A stretch of 64,000 nucleotides of DNA, taken from the NCBI RefSeq assembly GCF_018991925.1, contig NW_024737068.1, forward strand, positions 554,235 to 618,234, written 5' to 3'. The position numbers were made by a program, and so were the translations under genes. Positions 36,076 through 46,290 of the stretch are shown here, piece after piece. This DNA comes from Homarus americanus. Its lineage: Eukaryota; Arthropoda; Malacostraca; Decapoda; Nephropidae. Each line of letters opens with the position of its first letter. Positions within the stretch are counted from its first letter, which is position 1. Under the pieces are notes generated by a model. That model did no database searches and was not told where the DNA came from. It saw nothing but the letters and a program-made list of their open reading frames with translations.

Positions 36076-36908
36076 AGAGCGCCAGCGTTGGGGAATGTGT
36101 GTGCTACAGAGAATTACTACAGGGAGGAGTATTTTCACGTTGGTCGTCGGGCGGGGCGGGAGGCTGGTGGGTGAGCGCCTCCCGAGCGGCCTCCACTGGC
36201 ACGTCTCACACTCCCGTTTTCCTCATTGCTAACTCTCCCCCACCCCTCTAGGTGCCCACAACCCTCCTCAGTGTGAGTGAGGGCCGTGTTCACACCCGCC
36301 AGTTGGGCTGACTGGTCATGGTGAGGAAGAAGCTGTGGTATCTAGACTTGGCTCACATTGCACAGGCTGGTGCTGGTGGATGTGTGGGCCGCCTTGTGTT
36401 GTGAGGCGGAGGGGCCCCCTGTGGGCCTCTGAGCGTGTCCTCGACCCTCCCCTACTGTCCCCTACTCTCCTCGCCCCACCTCTACTCTCCTCGCCCCACC
36501 TCTACTCTCCTCCTCCACGTTACGTAAGGTGCACCGCTGCATTGTTGGGGGTCGTTGGGGACGTTTTGGCAGTCGTGCTGTCCTCTTTAATTTTATTCCA
36601 GGTGGGTAAGTTTGCAGTCAACACGTTATCGTGAAGTGGTCTATGTGTGAGGAGGGAGGCTGGGGTGTGGCGGCGCCCGGGCCACCCCCGTCTTGGTGCC
36701 CGCCCTCACTTGGGCCAGTGGGTAGCTCCTCCCTGCATATATTGACACACTGAACCACTACATGTTGGTCCTTGAACCACCTCATAGGGCACAGCTTATG
36801 TAAGAGTACTTAGTTACTTTCGCCGCCGCTGCTGGTGCTTGTACCGCCCACAGTCAGTGTAGCGCGAGGCAAGGACCATTAGGTAGGCTGTGGAGCGTGT
36901 CTGAAGCC
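35099..36908. other. Intergenic, rising CpG content to the right
   Basis: Unique sequence with (GT)n at 36044-36073 and short CCCCTACTCTCCTCGCCCCACC repetition at 36450-36510. From about 36640 CpG becomes frequent (GGCGGCGCCCGGGCC at 36670-36684, CGCCGCCGCT at 36820-36830), consistent with a 5' region of the candidate exon that follows. A good-looking splice acceptor (pyrimidine tract then ATTCCAG) ends at 36601 and is immediately followed by GTGGGTAAGT, a donor-like sequence. No start site can be fixed. Confidence 0.55.
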
Positions 36909-37184
36909 ATGACAGATGAAGAAGCCATGACCGTGCTTGTTGCTACACCCGTTGGTGCCATTCTACCCACACCGTTGCCGTCCGCGCCGCCGGCAAAACC
37001 CGCCTACACACCCAAAAATAGCGACACCATCATTTTCTGTAGCGGCGAAGGCCCGGCGGCGGCGGCGGCCAGCCATGTGCGAGATATTGTAGAGGCAGGA
37101 GGTCCCGAGATGACAGCCCTGCCAGACAGCGCGGACCCTTCCCTACAGTCCACACGTATTCCTGCCACTACTCCACCCAAACAC
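36909..37184 (+). CDS. Candidate host coding exon, unknown protein
   Basis: An open frame beginning at an ATG in good context (GCCATGA, G at -3). The N-terminus is MTDEEAMTVLVATPVGAILP; a Pro/Ala-rich stretch and then DTIIFCSGEGPAAAAASHV and RDIVEAGGPEMTALPDSADP follow. Unlike the repeat frames in this window, its amino-acid mix is varied and many codons end in C or G. It lies in a CpG-rich neighbourhood. About 90 codons are believable. The frame then stays open into a CACCATGTGTCACTCCTCCC minisatellite to 37586, which is probably not coding. No strong donor site is seen before 37184, so the exon end is unknown. A polyalanine run within an acidic, low-hydrophobicity N-terminus would fit a nuclear regulatory protein, but that is a guess. 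I do not recognise the protein. Confidence 0.4.
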
Positions 37185-37246
37185 ACCATGTGTCACTCCT
37201 CCCACACACACCATGTGTCCCTCCTCCCACACACCATGTCCCTCCT

Positions 37247-37284
<38 letters not shown>

Positions 37285-37790
37285 ATGTGTCACTCCTCCT
37301 CCCACACACACACACACACACACACCATGTGTCACTCCTCCCACACACACACACACCATGTGTCACTCCTCCTCCCCACACACCATGTGTCCCTCCTCCC
37401 ACACACACCATGTGTCCTCCCCCACACACACACACCATGTGTCCTCCTCCTCCCACACACACACCATGTGTCCCTCCTCCCACACACCATGTGTCCACTC
37501 CTCCCACACACACACACACCATGTGTCACTTCTCCCACACACACCCCATGTGTCACTCCACTATCCTAATGATGGTGATGGTATAGCAGTGGTGATAGTG
37601 GTAGTATTAGTGGTGATAGTGGTAGTATTAGTGGTGATAGTGGTAGTATTAGTGGTGATAGTGGTTGAAGTAATAGGTGTGATAGGAATGGTGGTGATGG
37701 TTGTTGCAGTAGTAGTGGTGGTGGATGGGTCGCAGGGACGGGAGGTTTGCCCGTTAGAGACCCAATCTCTGGCCTCCTGCAGGAAAACAG

Positions 37791-37843
<53 letters not shown>

Positions 37844-37989
37844 AGTAATAATAGCGTGTTGTGTTGTTTACCGTAGAATATGTTGGCCGATACCTGCAGC
37901 ATGTTTCCTGTGTAGTTCTGTCAGCGGTGTGTGAGAATACATACTGTAAGTGACTCGGTTACTCATAATGACCCTCAGGTGAATGTGGT
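37185..37989. repeat. CACCATGTGTCACTCC minisatellite, GTGATAGTGG tandem and (CT)n
   Basis: 37185-37557 holds about 14 units containing CACCATGTGTCACTCCTCCC, with CA runs of variable length between them. 37585-37660 has four near-perfect 21-bp GGTGATAGTGGTAGTATTAGT units. 37795-37839 is (CT)n. 37840-37989 is unique. Confidence 0.9.
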
Positions 37990-40715
37990 AGCACTGTCAT
38001 AGTCTTGGGTGTTGGCACTGTCGTAGTTTTGGGTGTTGGCACTGTCATGACTTGGGTGTTGGCACTGTCGTAGTTTTGGGTGGTAGCACTGTCATAGTCT
38101 TGGGTGTTGGCACTGTCGTAGTTTTGGGTGTTGGCACTGTCATAGTCTTGGGTGTTGGCACTGTCGTAGTTTTGGGTGGTGGCACTGTCATAGTCTTGGG
38201 GTGTTGGCACTGTCGTAGTCTTGGGTGTTGGCACCGTAGTCTTAGTGTTGGCACTGTCGTAGTCTTGGGTGTTGGCACCGTCGTAGTCTTGGGTGTTGGG
38301 CACGTGTCGTAGTCTTTGTTGTTGGCACTGTCGTAGTCTTGGGTGTTGGCACTGTCGTAGCATTGGTTGGTGGAACTGCCGTAGTCTTGGGTGGTGGCAC
38401 TGTCATAGTTCAGGGTGGTGGCACTGTCGTAGTCTTGGATGATGGCAGTCGTAGTCTTGGATGATGGCACTGTCGTAGTCTTGGGTGGTGGCTCTGTCGT
38501 AGTCTTGGATGGTGGTACTGTCGTAGTCTTGGGTGGTGGCATTGTCGTAGTTTATGTGGTGGGTAAACTGTCGTAGTCTTGGGTGGTGGCACTGTCGTAG
38601 TCTTGGGTGGTGGCACTCGTAGTCTTTGGGTGTTAGCACTTCGTAGTCTTGGGTGTTGGCACTGTCATAGTCGTTTGTAGTCTTGGAGTGTTGGCACTGT
38701 CGTAGCCTTGGATGGTGGAACTGTCGTAGTCTTGGGTGGTGGCTCTGTCATGGTCTTGGGTGGTGGCACTGTCATAGTCTAGGGTGGTGGCACTGTCGTA
38801 GTCTTGGATGATGGCACTGTCGTAGTCTTGGATGATGGTACTGTCGTAGTCTTGGGTGTTGGCACTGTCATAGTCTTGGGTGTTGGCACTGTCGTAGTCT
38901 TGGGTGTTTGGCACCGTCGTAGCCTGGATGGTGGAACTGTCGTAGTCTTGGGTGGTGGCTCTGTCATGGTCTTGGGTGGTGGCGTCATAGTTCAGGGTGG
39001 TGGCACTGTCGTAGTCTTGGATGATGGCACTGTCGTAGTCTTGGATGATGGTACTGTCGTAGTCTTGGTGGTGTCGTAGTCTTGGATGGTGGTACTGTCG
39101 TAGTCTTGGGTGGTGGCATTGTCGTAGTGTTGGTGGCACTGTCGTAGTCTTGGGTGGTGGCACGTCGTAGTCTTGGGTGGTGGCACTGTCTAGGATGGTG
39201 GCACTCGTAGTTTTGGGTGGTGGCACTGTCGTAGTCTTGGGTGGTGGCACCGTCGTTGTCAATGGGTGGTGGCACTGTCGTAGTCTTGGTGGTGGCATTG
39301 TCGTAGTGTTGTGGTGGCACTGTCGTGATCGGGGTGGTGGCACTGTCGTAGAGGGGTGGTGGCACTGTCGTGGAGTCTTGGGTGGTGGCACCGTCGTAGG
39401 TGGTGGCACTGTCGTAGTCTTGGGTGGTGGCACTGTCTGTAGTCTTGGGTGGTGGCACTGTCGTAGTCTGGTGGGGTGGTGGGCACTGTCGTATTCTTGG
39501 GTGGTGGCACTGTCGTATTCTTGGGTGGTGGCACTATCGTATCTTGGGTGGTGGCACTGTCATGGTCTTTGGGTGATGGCACTGTCGTAGTCTTGGGTGG
39601 TGGCTCTGTCATGGTCTTGGGTGATGGCACTGTCGTAGTCTTGGATGGTGGCACTGTCGTAGTCTGGTGGCACCGTCGTAGTCTTGGATGGTGGCTTTGT
39701 CGTAGTCTTGGGTGGTGTCATGGTCTTGGGTGGTGGCACTGTCGTAGTCGATGGTGGTACTGTCGTAGTCTTGGATGGTGGCACATGTCGTAGTCTTGGG
39801 TGGTGGCACTGTCATGGTCTTGGGTGTTGGCACTGTCGTAGTCTTGGGTGGTGGCAAGTCGTAGTCTTGGGTGGCACTGTCGTAGTCTTGGGTGGTGGCA
39901 CTGTCATGGTCTTTGGTGGCAACTGTCGTAGTTTTGGGTGGTGGCACGTAGTCTCGGATGGTGGCACTTTAGTCTAGGGTGGTGGCACCGTCTGGGTCTT
40001 GGGTGTTGGCACTGTCGTTAGTCGTAGTCTTGGTGGTGGCATTGTCGTAGTTCAGGGTGGTGGCACTGTCGTAGTTGGGTGGTGGCTCTGTCATGGTCTT
40101 GGGTGATAGCATGTCGTAGTCTTGGATGGTAGTCTTGGATGGTGGCACTGTCGTAGTCTTGGATGGTGGCACTGTCGTAGTCTTGGATTGGCACTGTCGT
40201 AGTCTTGGGTGGTGGCACTGTCTTAGTCTTGGTGGTGGCACTGTCATGGTCTTTGGTGGTGGCACTGTCGTAGTCGGATGGTGGTACTGTCGTAGTCTGG
40301 ATGGTGGCACATGTCGTAGTCTTGGGTGGTGGCACTGTCATGGTCTTGGGTGTTGGCACTGTCGTAGTCTTGGGTGGTGGCACTGTCGTAGTCTTGGGTG
40401 GTGGCACTGTCATGGTCTTGGTGGTGCACTGTCGTAGTTTTGGGTGGTGGCACTGTCGTAGTCTCGGATGGTGGCACTCTAGTCTAGGGTGGTGGCACTG
40501 TCGTAGGGTGGTGGCACCTCGTAGTCTTGGTGGTGGCACTGTCGTAGTCTAGGGTGGTACTGTCGTAGTCTTGGGTGGTGGCACTGGTGTCGTGGGGCAC
40601 TGTCGTAGTCTTGGGTTGTGGCACTGTCGTAGTTTTGGGTGGTGGCATTGTCGTAGTCTAGGGTGGTGGCACTGTCGTAGTCTTGGGTGGTGGCACTGTC
40701 GTAGTCTTGGGTGGT
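37990..40715. repeat. 2.7-kb minisatellite, 24-bp units
   Basis: Over 100 units of GTCTTGGGTGGTGGCACTGT plus CGTA. At the left (37990-38200) GTCATAGTCTTGGG and GTCGTAGTTTTGGG units alternate, giving a 48-bp period. Variants with GATGATGG, TGGAACTG and GGCTCTGTCATGG recur in blocks, for example 38690-38830 and 38930-39070, showing multi-unit duplications. The many short frames over it are artefacts. Confidence 0.97.
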
Positions 40716-42717
40716 TGAGACGTGCAGGTGTTAGTGGGTGATGCTCCTTTGTTGATGTGAGTGACAGGAGTAAATTGCTAGTTGTGGTGGAGGCGACTAA
40801 GTGTGAGGCGAGAGGGGAGGATAATTGTGGTAGTGGTAGTGTGGGATGTGCTTGAAGGTGTAGGGGAGGTGGGCGTGAGAGAGTGGCCGCTAACAAAGGA
40901 GTACGGTGGGAAGCGCGGCGGTGGCGTGGTTGTGGGCGCGGGGCTGAAGGAGGAGGCCCAGGCGGTAGGAGAGAGGGAGGGAGGGTGAGGAGAGAGGGAG
41001 GGTGAGAGGGAGAGGAGCGCGAGCATCACGGTGGCGACGTTGGCGGCATCTCTGACCTGTTGTGCCGGGCGGCTGAGGAGCGTTGCCCCGGAAACGTACC
41101 GTACCTGTCTCATGGTGGAGGCGGCGGCCGCGACTCCAGACTACTAGGCTCCAACCCTCGCCCGCCTTCCTGCCGCCGCCGCCGCCGCTGCCATCGCCAT
41201 CAGGCAGCGAGGCGGACCCTGGGCGACGCACGCACGCACGCACGCACTCACATAATGATCCCGCTCCTCCCGTACCACCAACTTAGGGCCCACCACCCTG
41301 CTTAATGTTATCACTCCGTTAATGTTATTGATCCCTCAGTGAGGCCCCTCACTCTCTCCTTCCCTTACACCACTAACACTCACCACGCCCCTCATGCCTT
41401 GACATTAGGTGCCAGTCAGAACACTTATTGATCCCGCCCCACCTGCACATGACACATCATAGTATAATGGTATACACGAGGTGAGGTGAGCCAGTGCTGG
41501 CACCTAAGGCCCTCCGATTCCTACCTCACAGGAGGCACATAATGATTTAATAACTCACATGTTGAACGCCACCCCACAACACCCCGGCCCGGTAAGCAGA
41601 GTGGTGCCGGGTTACTGGCATTATGTGCCACACCTGGGCACTCCTCACCTCTACCTGAGCACTGCACCTGTTCATAACTTGTATCAGTGCATAACAGAGA
41701 CAAATACTTACTGTGATACTGCACAGTTAACCTTAAGATAACAGCAAACTGTAAATTGTGTTAGTTCTGGTTTATTGTGGTAAAGACTGTAGTTAGTTAA
41801 CCCAAGGCAGTGATAGGCCATGACGGAAGGGGGCACGTTGTAACACTGTCTACTTCCAGGCTGTGGCAACACATACATACAGACACATACAGTATCTACA
41901 AGACTCAATTTTGTCATCACGTGCCTGGCAAAGTTTGTGTGTGTGTGTGTTGCTGAGTCGGCATGTTTATGAATGAAGCTGTGGCGCTCCCACCTGACAC
42001 TCACGTCTCCCTGGCATCCTCGTATGTGTCGTCGTCCAAGAACTTAATAAAGGGAGGTCAGTGCTCGGCGATAAACAGTGTGTAGTTGACAACACTCCCG
42101 CATAAAGTGAATGATCTTTTAAACAGACTTAGCGAGGTACCTCGAGGTGTACTGTACTCTAGTGTTGTGTAAGGCGAGAACACCGTGTTGTGGGTGGCGT
42201 GTAGAGCGTGAGGATGGGGGGATAGTGTGCAGGTGTGTGGGTCGCCGTGCCTCCACCGCTGGCAGCAGTAATGGCAGTGACACCCTGGACCCCCCCCCCT
42301 CACCAGGCCGTGTGCACCGCCTTAACACAAACACTGATGCCGCCGCCGCTCCTCCAACCTTCCCGTAGCAAATCGATCGCCATCCATATCTCCGGGATTT
42401 TGCTTGCCACCTCATTGATTTATATGGGCTGGGGGTGCCCGAGGTGCGTCCAGCTACACACGCAGCGTTATATGTCGCTCTGGTAAATATTGTATGGTGA
42501 CCCCCTGGCAGTGTTTTAGTGCGCCGCCACCACCAGTTACTCTGTGTGTGAGGGGTCACTCTGCCTCACTTGATGGGAGTCCGTATGGAGAACGTTTGGA
42601 GAACGGTGAGTGGCATCGTGTACGTAGGGTGCCATCGTGTACGTGCTGGTGTGTGTGTGTATCTGAGAGGAGCTGGAAGGAAGGTGGCAGTGTGCGGGGG
42701 CGCGCGAGCGTGGGAGC
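40716..42717. other. Unique region, CpG-rich at 40780-41250
   Basis: 40780-41250 is rich in G, C and CpG (GGCGGCGGCCGCGACTC near 41122, a CCGCCG run near 41172 and a GCACGCACGCAC tandem near 41227). It may be a promoter or 5' UTR of a host gene, but no exon is supportable. 41250-42200 is ordinary unique sequence. 42200-42480 is again GC-rich (GCCGCCGCCGCTCC at 42340). Confidence 0.5.
41082..41095. promoter_or_regulatory. X-box-like motif, diverged copy
   Basis: GTTGCCCCGGAAAC has both half-sites of the RFX X-box form but CC in place of the central AT. It also contains an ETS-type CCGGAA. The flanks (GGAGC before, GTACC after) match those of the motif at 42718, so 21 of 24 bases are shared between the two sites. 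Confidence 0.35.
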
Positions 42718-42731
42718 GTTGCTATGGAAAC
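42718..42731. promoter_or_regulatory. X-box (RFX-type) motif match
   Basis: GTTGCTATGGAAAC matches the RFX X-box consensus RYYNYYATRRNRAC at every position. It lies in a CpG-rich stretch (GCGGGGGCGCGCGAGCGTGG just upstream), as expected of a promoter-proximal site. RFX factors drive ciliary genes in animals. Whether it is used here is unknown, and the nearby target gene was not found. Confidence 0.4.
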
Positions 42732-43035
42732 GTACCCAGCCGACGGGTGGTCCTCGGCCTACCGCCTCGCCGATAACAAATTTCCCCAGACGGAGATGTA
42801 CCCCACCCGTCCCCCGACCCAGGGCTCAGCAAGACGCACCCTGCCAAGTGTGAACCCCGCGCTATCAACGTTTACCCCCAGCGGGAGTGCCAGGTTCACC
42901 CCCATAGTGTCAGGATCACCCAGCGCAAGTGTCACGTTCAACGCCACCATCCACACGCGACTGTTATTCACTCCACCCCACTTCCGACGTGTGCGCGGCT
43001 CTCCCCTCCCCCTCCTGCCCACACACCAAGTTTAA
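42724..43035 (+). CDS. Weak candidate coding exon
   Basis: A 103-codon frame starting METYPADGWSSAYRLADNKF, whose ATG lies inside the X-box motif. The first 30 codons have a varied composition. The later part is Ser/Thr/Pro-rich and follows a loosely repeated pattern (GTTCACCCCC, GGATCACCCAG, GTTCAACGCC, GGTTCATCCCC) that continues beyond the stop. This suggests degenerate tandem sequence rather than protein. No splice donor was identified. Not recognised, and more likely non-coding than coding. Confidence 0.18.
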   Translation: METYPADGWSSAYRLADNKFPQTEMYPTRPPTQGSARRTLPSVNPALSTFTPSGSARFTPIVSGSPSASVTFNATIHTRLLFTPPHFRRVRGSPLPLLPTHQV

Positions 43036-44059
43036 CACTTCAGCGTTAGGTTCATCCCCAGCACCGCCGCGCGCGTCAAGTACAACCCACCACCAACCTT
43101 GCACGTACAGGCTCACTGGCGCGTGCTTGGTTCAACCCCTCCCCTCCCCACCCCTCGCGTGTCCAGTTTACCCTTCCCCATCCCTGCCTTGCCAAGCTGA
43201 GTTAGTTCAGTTCAATAGGTGGGTTGGTGGTGTTTAACACGAGAGAGAGAGAGAGGTGAGGCGGAGTGAAGCTGCCTCAGAATACTACTGGAGACCTTGT
43301 AGTGTTGTAAAGCCAAGCGACGAGTGTCTTGAGGGCCACCCAACAGGTTGTGTACCAGTTGACTCCCCTCCCTCTCTCCCTCCCCCCCCCCCCGTTGATG
43401 TGTGTATACGCTCTCCCACCCCTTACTACACCCCACATAACCTCAGCCCCCCTCCACTACACCCACAACCTCAGTCTATACCATAATCCTACAGATGCCG
43501 CCGCCACACCCCCTTCCTTCCTCGTGCCGAATCAATCTTCTCTAAAACTCTGACTCAACGATTTTTAAGTACAGGTAGGTAAGATGGGTGTAGGTGACAG
43601 CTGCGGCACTCTACAAGGCACATGTTGGCCGTGCTCAGGTGTGGCGACCTGCTGCCCAAGAAATATTTTATAATTTGCCTACGTTGGGTTGGGTTAGGTT
43701 AGGTTAGGTTAGGTGAAGGAACGTGGCTGAGAAGGGATGAAGCTGTAATCAGAGCTGAGAAAGCGTCGAGATGATGAATGATAACATTTAAACTCGACCC
43801 TCAAAATATACAGTATCTTTATTGAGGTGGTTCTATGAATTGTGTCATATTGTCCCACACAGAACCGTAAAGATACTTCTTTGGCGGGCGAGTGTACGTA
43901 GAGGAAATGTCTGTACAAGCGATATGGACATGTACTGGAGCTAGGAACGTGAGATGTGTGTGTGTGCGCGCGCGCGCGTGACCTGAGATGGTAGAGTAGA
44001 GCGGCTTGATCGAAATACATGAGTTAAGGAACATTGTCTGTTTTACTGATATAGGCATT
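43036..44059. other. Intergenic unique sequence
   Basis: C-rich unique sequence to about 43560, with a poly-C run at 43384-43393. TTAGG units lie at 43686-43714 and a CGCGCGCGCG step at 43968-43978. No gene recognised. Confidence 0.75.
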
Positions 44060-44756
44060 GATTGAAACATTATATTTAGCCAGAAAAATACAGATACAGA
44101 GTGGATAATAATAACAATATTAACATGGCTGAGCCAGTTGAGAACCTGAGCTCTCTTTGAGGCACCTGATATATACTACAATATACAGTACATTTATCTC
44201 AAGGAAGTATCATGTAACATTTAGTATCATCTGGAATAGTACAATAACATGGTGGTAATAAGTACATCTCATAATGTTACCACGGTTATCACTTCAATGT
44301 TTATTTATTTTATTATTTGTACTTTTTATTTATTTATTTTACTTTTTGTTTTTTATTTATTTATACATACATATACATATATATATACACACACACACAT
44401 ATATATATATATATCCTTGACCACCGAAGGGTCAAGACGTACCTGGCGCTCCTCTCGGAGCAGCCAGGTCAACTGTTAAGTTGGCCCATACCAACTCCCT
44501 CCCCTGAACCCTCCTCCCCACCGAAATATCAACAAGTTCTCGCCAGAAGTTACAATTTCATTTAGGAAAGGAATGGAACCAGTGTTAAACAGAGGTGAAC
44601 AGTGCTTAAGTCAGTGAGAACAACTCAACAGTAACAGTCGTACCCAAGTTAACCTTCACACAGTGAGGTCCCAGGTACCCAGTGATAACGGCCCGTGAGA
44701 CCCAACACAACCAGCGATGTGTTAATCCGTCTACGATAGGAAGGCCTGGGACCACA

Positions 44757-45110
44757 CCTCACTCATATAACACCATCTGTGAGGGAATTACTACACCACG
44801 TCAGGTCCCTCATAACACCATCTGTGAGGGAATTACTACACCACGTGGTCCCTCATAACACCATCTGTGAGGGAATTACTACACCACGTCAGGACCCTCA
44901 TAACACCATCTGTGAGGGAATTACTACACCACGTGAGGTCCCTCATAACACCATCTGTGAGGGAATTACTACACCACGTGGTCCCTCATAACACCATCTG
45001 TGAGGGAATTACTACACCACGTCAGGTCCCTCATAACACCATCTGTGAGGGAACTACTACACCACGTGAGGTCCCTCCTAACACCATCTGGGAGGGAGTT
45101 ACTACACTAC
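44757..45110. repeat. 45-bp hairpin minisatellite inside ME-1 copy 2
   Basis: About eight regular units of CCCTCATAACACCATCTGTG, AGGGAATTACTACACCACGT and AGGT. Units with and without the last AGGT/CAGGT piece are mixed, and their order (full, short, full, full, short, full) suggests duplication of blocks. CCCTCA and TGAGGG within each unit can pair. Confidence 0.93.
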
Positions 45111-45276
45111 GTGTTTGCTGTTCAACACCTACAATAATCTGTATGTTCACTGTATGTTCCGTTACCTTTCTCTAATGAAGGCTTTTGTTAAACCACCAAT
45201 GTATGTAATAAGTCATTTATGTCCAACGTATATTTTCAGCCTTCGGGCTGCAGAACTTTTTCAATAAACCGTCAAT

Positions 45277-45280
<4 letters not shown>

Positions 45281-45367
<87 letters not shown>
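45281..45367. repeat. (AT)n microsatellite
   Basis: About 43 AT units forming the 3' tail of ME-1 copy 2. Confidence 0.97.
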
Positions 45368-45368
<1 letters not shown>

Positions 45369-45499
45369 CACATATACATATAAATTAGAGTGAAATTTCA
45401 AAACATAAGTATAATGGGGGAGCAGTACAACCTGGGTTGTACAGTAATAAGGTTGAACAAGAGGACAGAGCTGTCAGGATTATGTCTAGTTGGCAATTA

Positions 45500-46176
45500 C
45501 AGGTTGACAATCCCTTATCCGAAATCCTTGGGGCCAGATGCATTTCGGTTTTTGGAATTTTTCGGTTTTCAGAATGGTTAGTTTTTTCCGGTTTTCAAAA
45601 TGATTAGGTTTTTTATTTTTTTATTTTTTTATTTATTTTTTTTTTTTACAGGGATCAGCCCACCCGGGCACAGGTCACTGACCCACATTGGGGCCTGGGG
45701 GCTAAAATATAATAATAATTACTGTATAATAATAATTATAATAATGATAATAATTATAATAATAATAATAATAATAATAATTCATAGGTCTAGGTCGTGT
45801 TTCTCACTTTTGATCTTTTTTTTCATTCTTGTATTTCTTTATTATTATTATTATTATTATTATTATTTTATTACAGTATTATTGTTATTATTATTATTGT
45901 TATCATTCTTATTTTATTTTTTTGTATTTTTTATTAAAAATTTTATTTACTAAGAATAATTATTATTATTACTGTATTATCATTATTATTATAATTATTA
46001 TTACTATTACATTTTCACCCCCAGGCCCCGATATGGGTCAGTGACCTGTGCCCGGTAGGCTAATCCCCCAAAAAAAAAAATAAATAAATAAATACAAAAT
46101 TGCTCCACAAAAAAAAACTTTCGGTTTTCAGAGCTTTTCGGTTTTTGGAATTTCGGATAAAGGGTTGTCAACCCTG
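45500..46176. mobile_element. 677-bp pogo/Tigger-like non-autonomous element
   Basis: Inverted termini: the left end reads CAGGTTGACAATCCCTTATC and the right end, reverse-complemented, CAGGGTTGACAACCCTTTAT. Both continue CCGAAAT. TTCGG-rich sub-terminal sequence follows on each side. It is flanked by TA (45498-45499 and 46177-46178). CAG termini, TA duplication and the ATCCCTTATCCGAAAT motif resemble pogo/Tigger elements as known in other animals. There is no transposase; the interior is a second foldback. It interrupts the LINE-B 3' UTR. Confidence 0.82.
45636..46082. repeat. Inner foldback within the 677-bp element
   Basis: The arm at 45648-45745 contains GGGCACAGGTCACTGACCCA, GGGGCCTGGGGG and ATAATAATTACTGTA. 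It is the inverted complement of 45975-46070 (GGCCCCGATATGGGTCAGTG, ACCTGTGCCCGG). T and A homopolymer runs bound it on the outside, and (ATT)n sequence fills the middle. The arms are about 85 percent matched by eye over 60 bp of unique sequence. It may be a separate element that inserted into the larger one. Confidence 0.75.
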
Positions 46177-46290
46177 TATGTTTATTGCAATGGTAATTAC
46201 TTATTTATTTGCATGATAATTTCCAATAAAATGGATTTGATGGTACAATAAAAGCAGGTACTGTAAATATAGTAAGTGTTACAAGAAATA

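Larger units (their letters stand above)
44415..45367 (+). mobile_element. ME-1 repeat family, copy 2
   Basis: Longer copy of the family at 12398-13323, inserted in the AT-rich 3' UTR of LINE-B. Its first 65 bp hold two perfect small hairpins: TTGACC/GGTCAA (44418-44434) and ACCTGGC-GCTCC...GGAGC-A-GCCAGGT (44440-44468). The shared part starts at TAAGTTGGCCC (about 44477). The conserved stem pairs GTGAGGTCCCAGG (44663-44675) with CCTGGGACC (44745-44753) and CCTCAC. Then come about eight 45-bp units (44757-45110), a unique 3' part with CAATAAACC at 45271, and a long (AT)n tail (45281-45367). No ORF of note exists: the 70-100-codon frames over the array are due to its 45-bp (15-codon) period. 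Confidence 0.75.

Noticed and set aside
37781..37846. Apparent mini-exon: CTCCTGCAG acceptor, (CT)n body, CGGTGAGT donor
   Set aside because: The body is a dinucleotide run that would encode only alternating Ser-Leu; most likely chance sites around a microsatellite.
44415..44482. Hammerhead or HDV-like ribozyme at the ME-1 5' end
   Set aside because: Strong hairpins are present, but I could not find the CTGATGA and GAAA core of a hammerhead, nor fit the nested HDV-like stems by eye.
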